From positions 62,001 through 126,000 of the forward strand of contig CAZMZH010000011.1 in assembly GCA_964570665.1 (NCBI GenBank): 64,000 nt of DNA, in the 5' to 3' direction. Shown one piece after another: positions 62,779-64,000 of the stretch (within the stretch, counting starts at the first letter, position 1; each line of letters opens with the position of its first letter). The notes below the pieces were generated by a model that did no database searches, was not told where the DNA came from, and saw only the letters and a program-made list of their open reading frames with translations. The translations under genes and the position numbers were made by a program. This DNA is from JAJDAT01 sp964570665 (GTDB lineage Bacteria > Nitrospinota > Nitrospinia > Nitrospinales > JAJDAT01).

Positions 62779-63345
62779 TTATTGCGTTTGATTGATTGTA
62801 TAAAAGGAAAGGCATGAGTCGCCAATTTTTTTTTCGCGATAACGGTTAAGCTGACCATAGTTATCCGCGAGCGTTTCCTTAAAAAAGTGTTCTACGATAA
62901 TAGACGCGTCATCTTCTAGAATAGTTGAATTGGAAAGCTTCGATAAACAACTATCGTAAAGGTTGGCGCCGAATGGCGGGTCGATATAGACCCAGTTAAA
63001 AGTTTTTCCTTTAGCGTTGAGCGCTGAAATGGATTTAACCGCGTCCATTTTTAGCAAATCCCAGTTTCCAGAGTCTCCAAATCCGCATTTTTGCAGATTT
63101 CTGTGAATCAATTTTTGGGAGTCGGGAGCGATATCGACTAAAACCGCTTCTTGAGCGCCGCGACTCAGCGCTTCGATACTTATATTTCCAGTGCCCGCGA
63201 ATAAATCCAAAAACCGGGAGTCAACCGCACCATTCCCTATAATATTAAAAAGAGTTTCTTTAACCCGGTCTAGAGTAGGGCGGATTTGATCCCCTTTAAA
63301 GCTTGATAATTTGCTGCCTTTGGCCGAACCGGCGATTATTCGCAT
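62779..63345 (-). CDS. rsmD: 16S rRNA (guanine(966)-N(2))-methyltransferase
   Basis: 188 residues. MRIIAGSAKGSKLSSF and RPTLDRVKETLFNIIG are the family's N-terminal RNA-binding part, LDLFAGTGNISIEALSRGA is SAM motif I, and YIDPPFG holds the DPPF catalytic motif. It methylates G966 in the small subunit. First gene of the rsmD-mnmA-suhB unit. Confidence 0.94.
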   Translation of the reverse strand: MRIIAGSAKGSKLSSFKGDQIRPTLDRVKETLFNIIGNGAVDSRFLDLFAGTGNISIEALSRGAQEAVLVDIAPDSQKLIHRNLQKCGFGDSGNWDLLKMDAVKSISALNAKGKTFNWVYIDPPFGANLYDSCLSKLSNSTILEDDASIIVEHFFKETLADNYGQLNRYREKKIGDSCLSFYTINQTQ

Positions 63346-63555
63346 AATTCGATGATTTTAAATAGGTAATCCAGTCGAATGAAACCTCGAAATAGGCCAA
63401 AGCCTTAACCAATTTATCTTGACAGGTTAAAAAGATCAAACTAATATTTCAAAAAGAGAAAATTTGACGCTCGGAAAACGTTACTTTGTTTAATCTTTGA
63501 TTTTTTTGAAGGTTTGGCGTTTGATGCCCGAGCCGTTTTTTTTAGGAAGAAAAAA

Positions 63556-64000
63556 ATGACCGTAGATAAAAATACAAATCCGTTCTTAACCGCGTTAGTC
63601 GCTCCCTTATATATGATAATGGGTACCATGGCAGTGATCAACGGCGATTTACTGATAATTTTTCTGTTTTTTGCGTTTAATTTTGCATTGATAGGATCTT
63701 ATGTTACCGAGTTTAAGTTATTTCCCGGGTTATATTTTAACGAATTATCCCATAAAGCGTCGCTTTCGGCATTGATGGCCATGGGGATCGCATTCATGGG
63801 ATTTTTAGCTTCGAAGATTATTCTAGGCGGGGCGGAAACGTCCGATCCCAGCGCATTTGCGGCTAGTAGTTTTATGCTGGTGTGGGTATCCCTCTCAATA
63901 CCCTCCTATTTATTGATGGTTTGGTTAGTCAAAGGCGTCAACAGAAGAGATTTAGAAGCAGAAGAAGCGGTACGACAAGAAAAACGCAAAAACCGAAAAT
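63556..64000 (+). CDS. membrane protein of unknown function, cut by the window end
   Basis: The frame from the ATG at 63556 (AGGAAG upstream) stays open for 148 codons to the end of the window. It has four hydrophobic stretches (for example TALVAPLYMIMGTMAVI, LLIIFLFFAFNFALIGSYV, ALMAMGIAFMGFLAS, FMLVWVSLSIPSYLLMVWLV), then a charged tail (NRRDLEAEEAVRQEKRKNRK) that runs off the edge. No family recognised. It is divergent from rsmD. Confidence 0.7.
   Translation, partial: MTVDKNTNPFLTALVAPLYMIMGTMAVINGDLLIIFLFFAFNFALIGSYVTEFKLFPGLYFNELSHKASLSALMAMGIAFMGFLASKIILGGAETSDPSAFAASSFMLVWVSLSIPSYLLMVWLVKGVNRRDLEAEEAVRQEKRKNRK

Noticed and set aside
63441..63641. 66-residue frame on the - strand
   Set aside because: It is antisense to the better-supported membrane protein starting at 63556, and the stop-free run follows from that coding frame.

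Overview
This AT-rich window comes from a Gram-negative (diderm), flagellated bacterium. Lipopolysaccharide transport genes (lptA, lptB, lptC), a lipoprotein signal, fliD/fliS and a sigma-54 gene with a sigma-54 activator support this. Succinate dehydrogenase is of the non-classical type, with an HdrB-like SdhE subunit in place of haem-binding anchors. Together with succinyl-CoA ligase, a quinol-type cytochrome b and many lineage-specific hypotheticals, this would suit a deep-branching lineage such as Nitrospinota. That placement is inference; the window contains no rRNA or other decisive marker gene. No tRNA, rRNA, CRISPR array, insertion sequence or prophage was seen.

Layout. 1-9.5 kb: DUF1841 gene, sucCD, fliD-fliS, an exonuclease-like protein, two tandem cNMP-binding-domain proteins and a divergent MscS-like channel. 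9.5-19 kb is a sparse accessory stretch: a four-helix membrane protein, an NtrC-type regulator, a sensor with no output domain, a TetR regulator with two upstream operator copies, three small genes with strong ribosome sites (two with EF-hands), an antitoxin-like DNA-binding protein with a long extra N-terminal region, and a membrane-TPR protein. 19-26 kb: DEAD-box helicase, sdhA-sdhB-sdhE, and a DASS anion transporter. 26.0-26.33 kb: a small self-contained transcription unit with its own promoter, two micro-ORFs (14 and 8 residues) and a perfect terminator. Each micro-ORF has its Shine-Dalgarno inside a hairpin. 26.3-28.2 kb: an SGNH-hydrolase/TPR gene whose reading frame has no ATG, GTG or TTG near its natural start.

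28-41 kb is mostly housekeeping: HD-GYP phosphodiesterase, methyltransferase, endonuclease V, metK, and the conserved nnrD-tsaE-lptC-lptA-lptB-rpoN-hpf-ptsN-ptsI block. 41-48 kb: two paralogous 208-residue unknowns flanking a glutathione peroxidase, a eukaryote-type UDP-glucose pyrophosphorylase, and a redox group (CYCxC protein, TlpA-like thioredoxin, small membrane protein, fused cytochrome b, glutaredoxin-like protein). 48-64 kb: a hybrid histidine kinase and a response regulator, a MORN lipoprotein bracketed by two near-identical terminators, divergent lysA/speA, two tandem 733-residue membrane-TPR paralogues, a secreted ankyrin protein, degenerate palindromic repeats, the rsmD-mnmA-suhB operon, and a membrane protein cut by the window end.

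The genes link in several ways. sucCD and sdhABE catalyse adjacent steps around succinate, and the DASS carrier could move dicarboxylates. rpoN, the NtrC-type regulator and the nitrogen PTS proteins form a regulatory set. The cytochrome b cluster pairs quinol oxidation with periplasmic thiol chemistry. The most unusual element is the micro-ORF unit at 26.0-26.33 kb.
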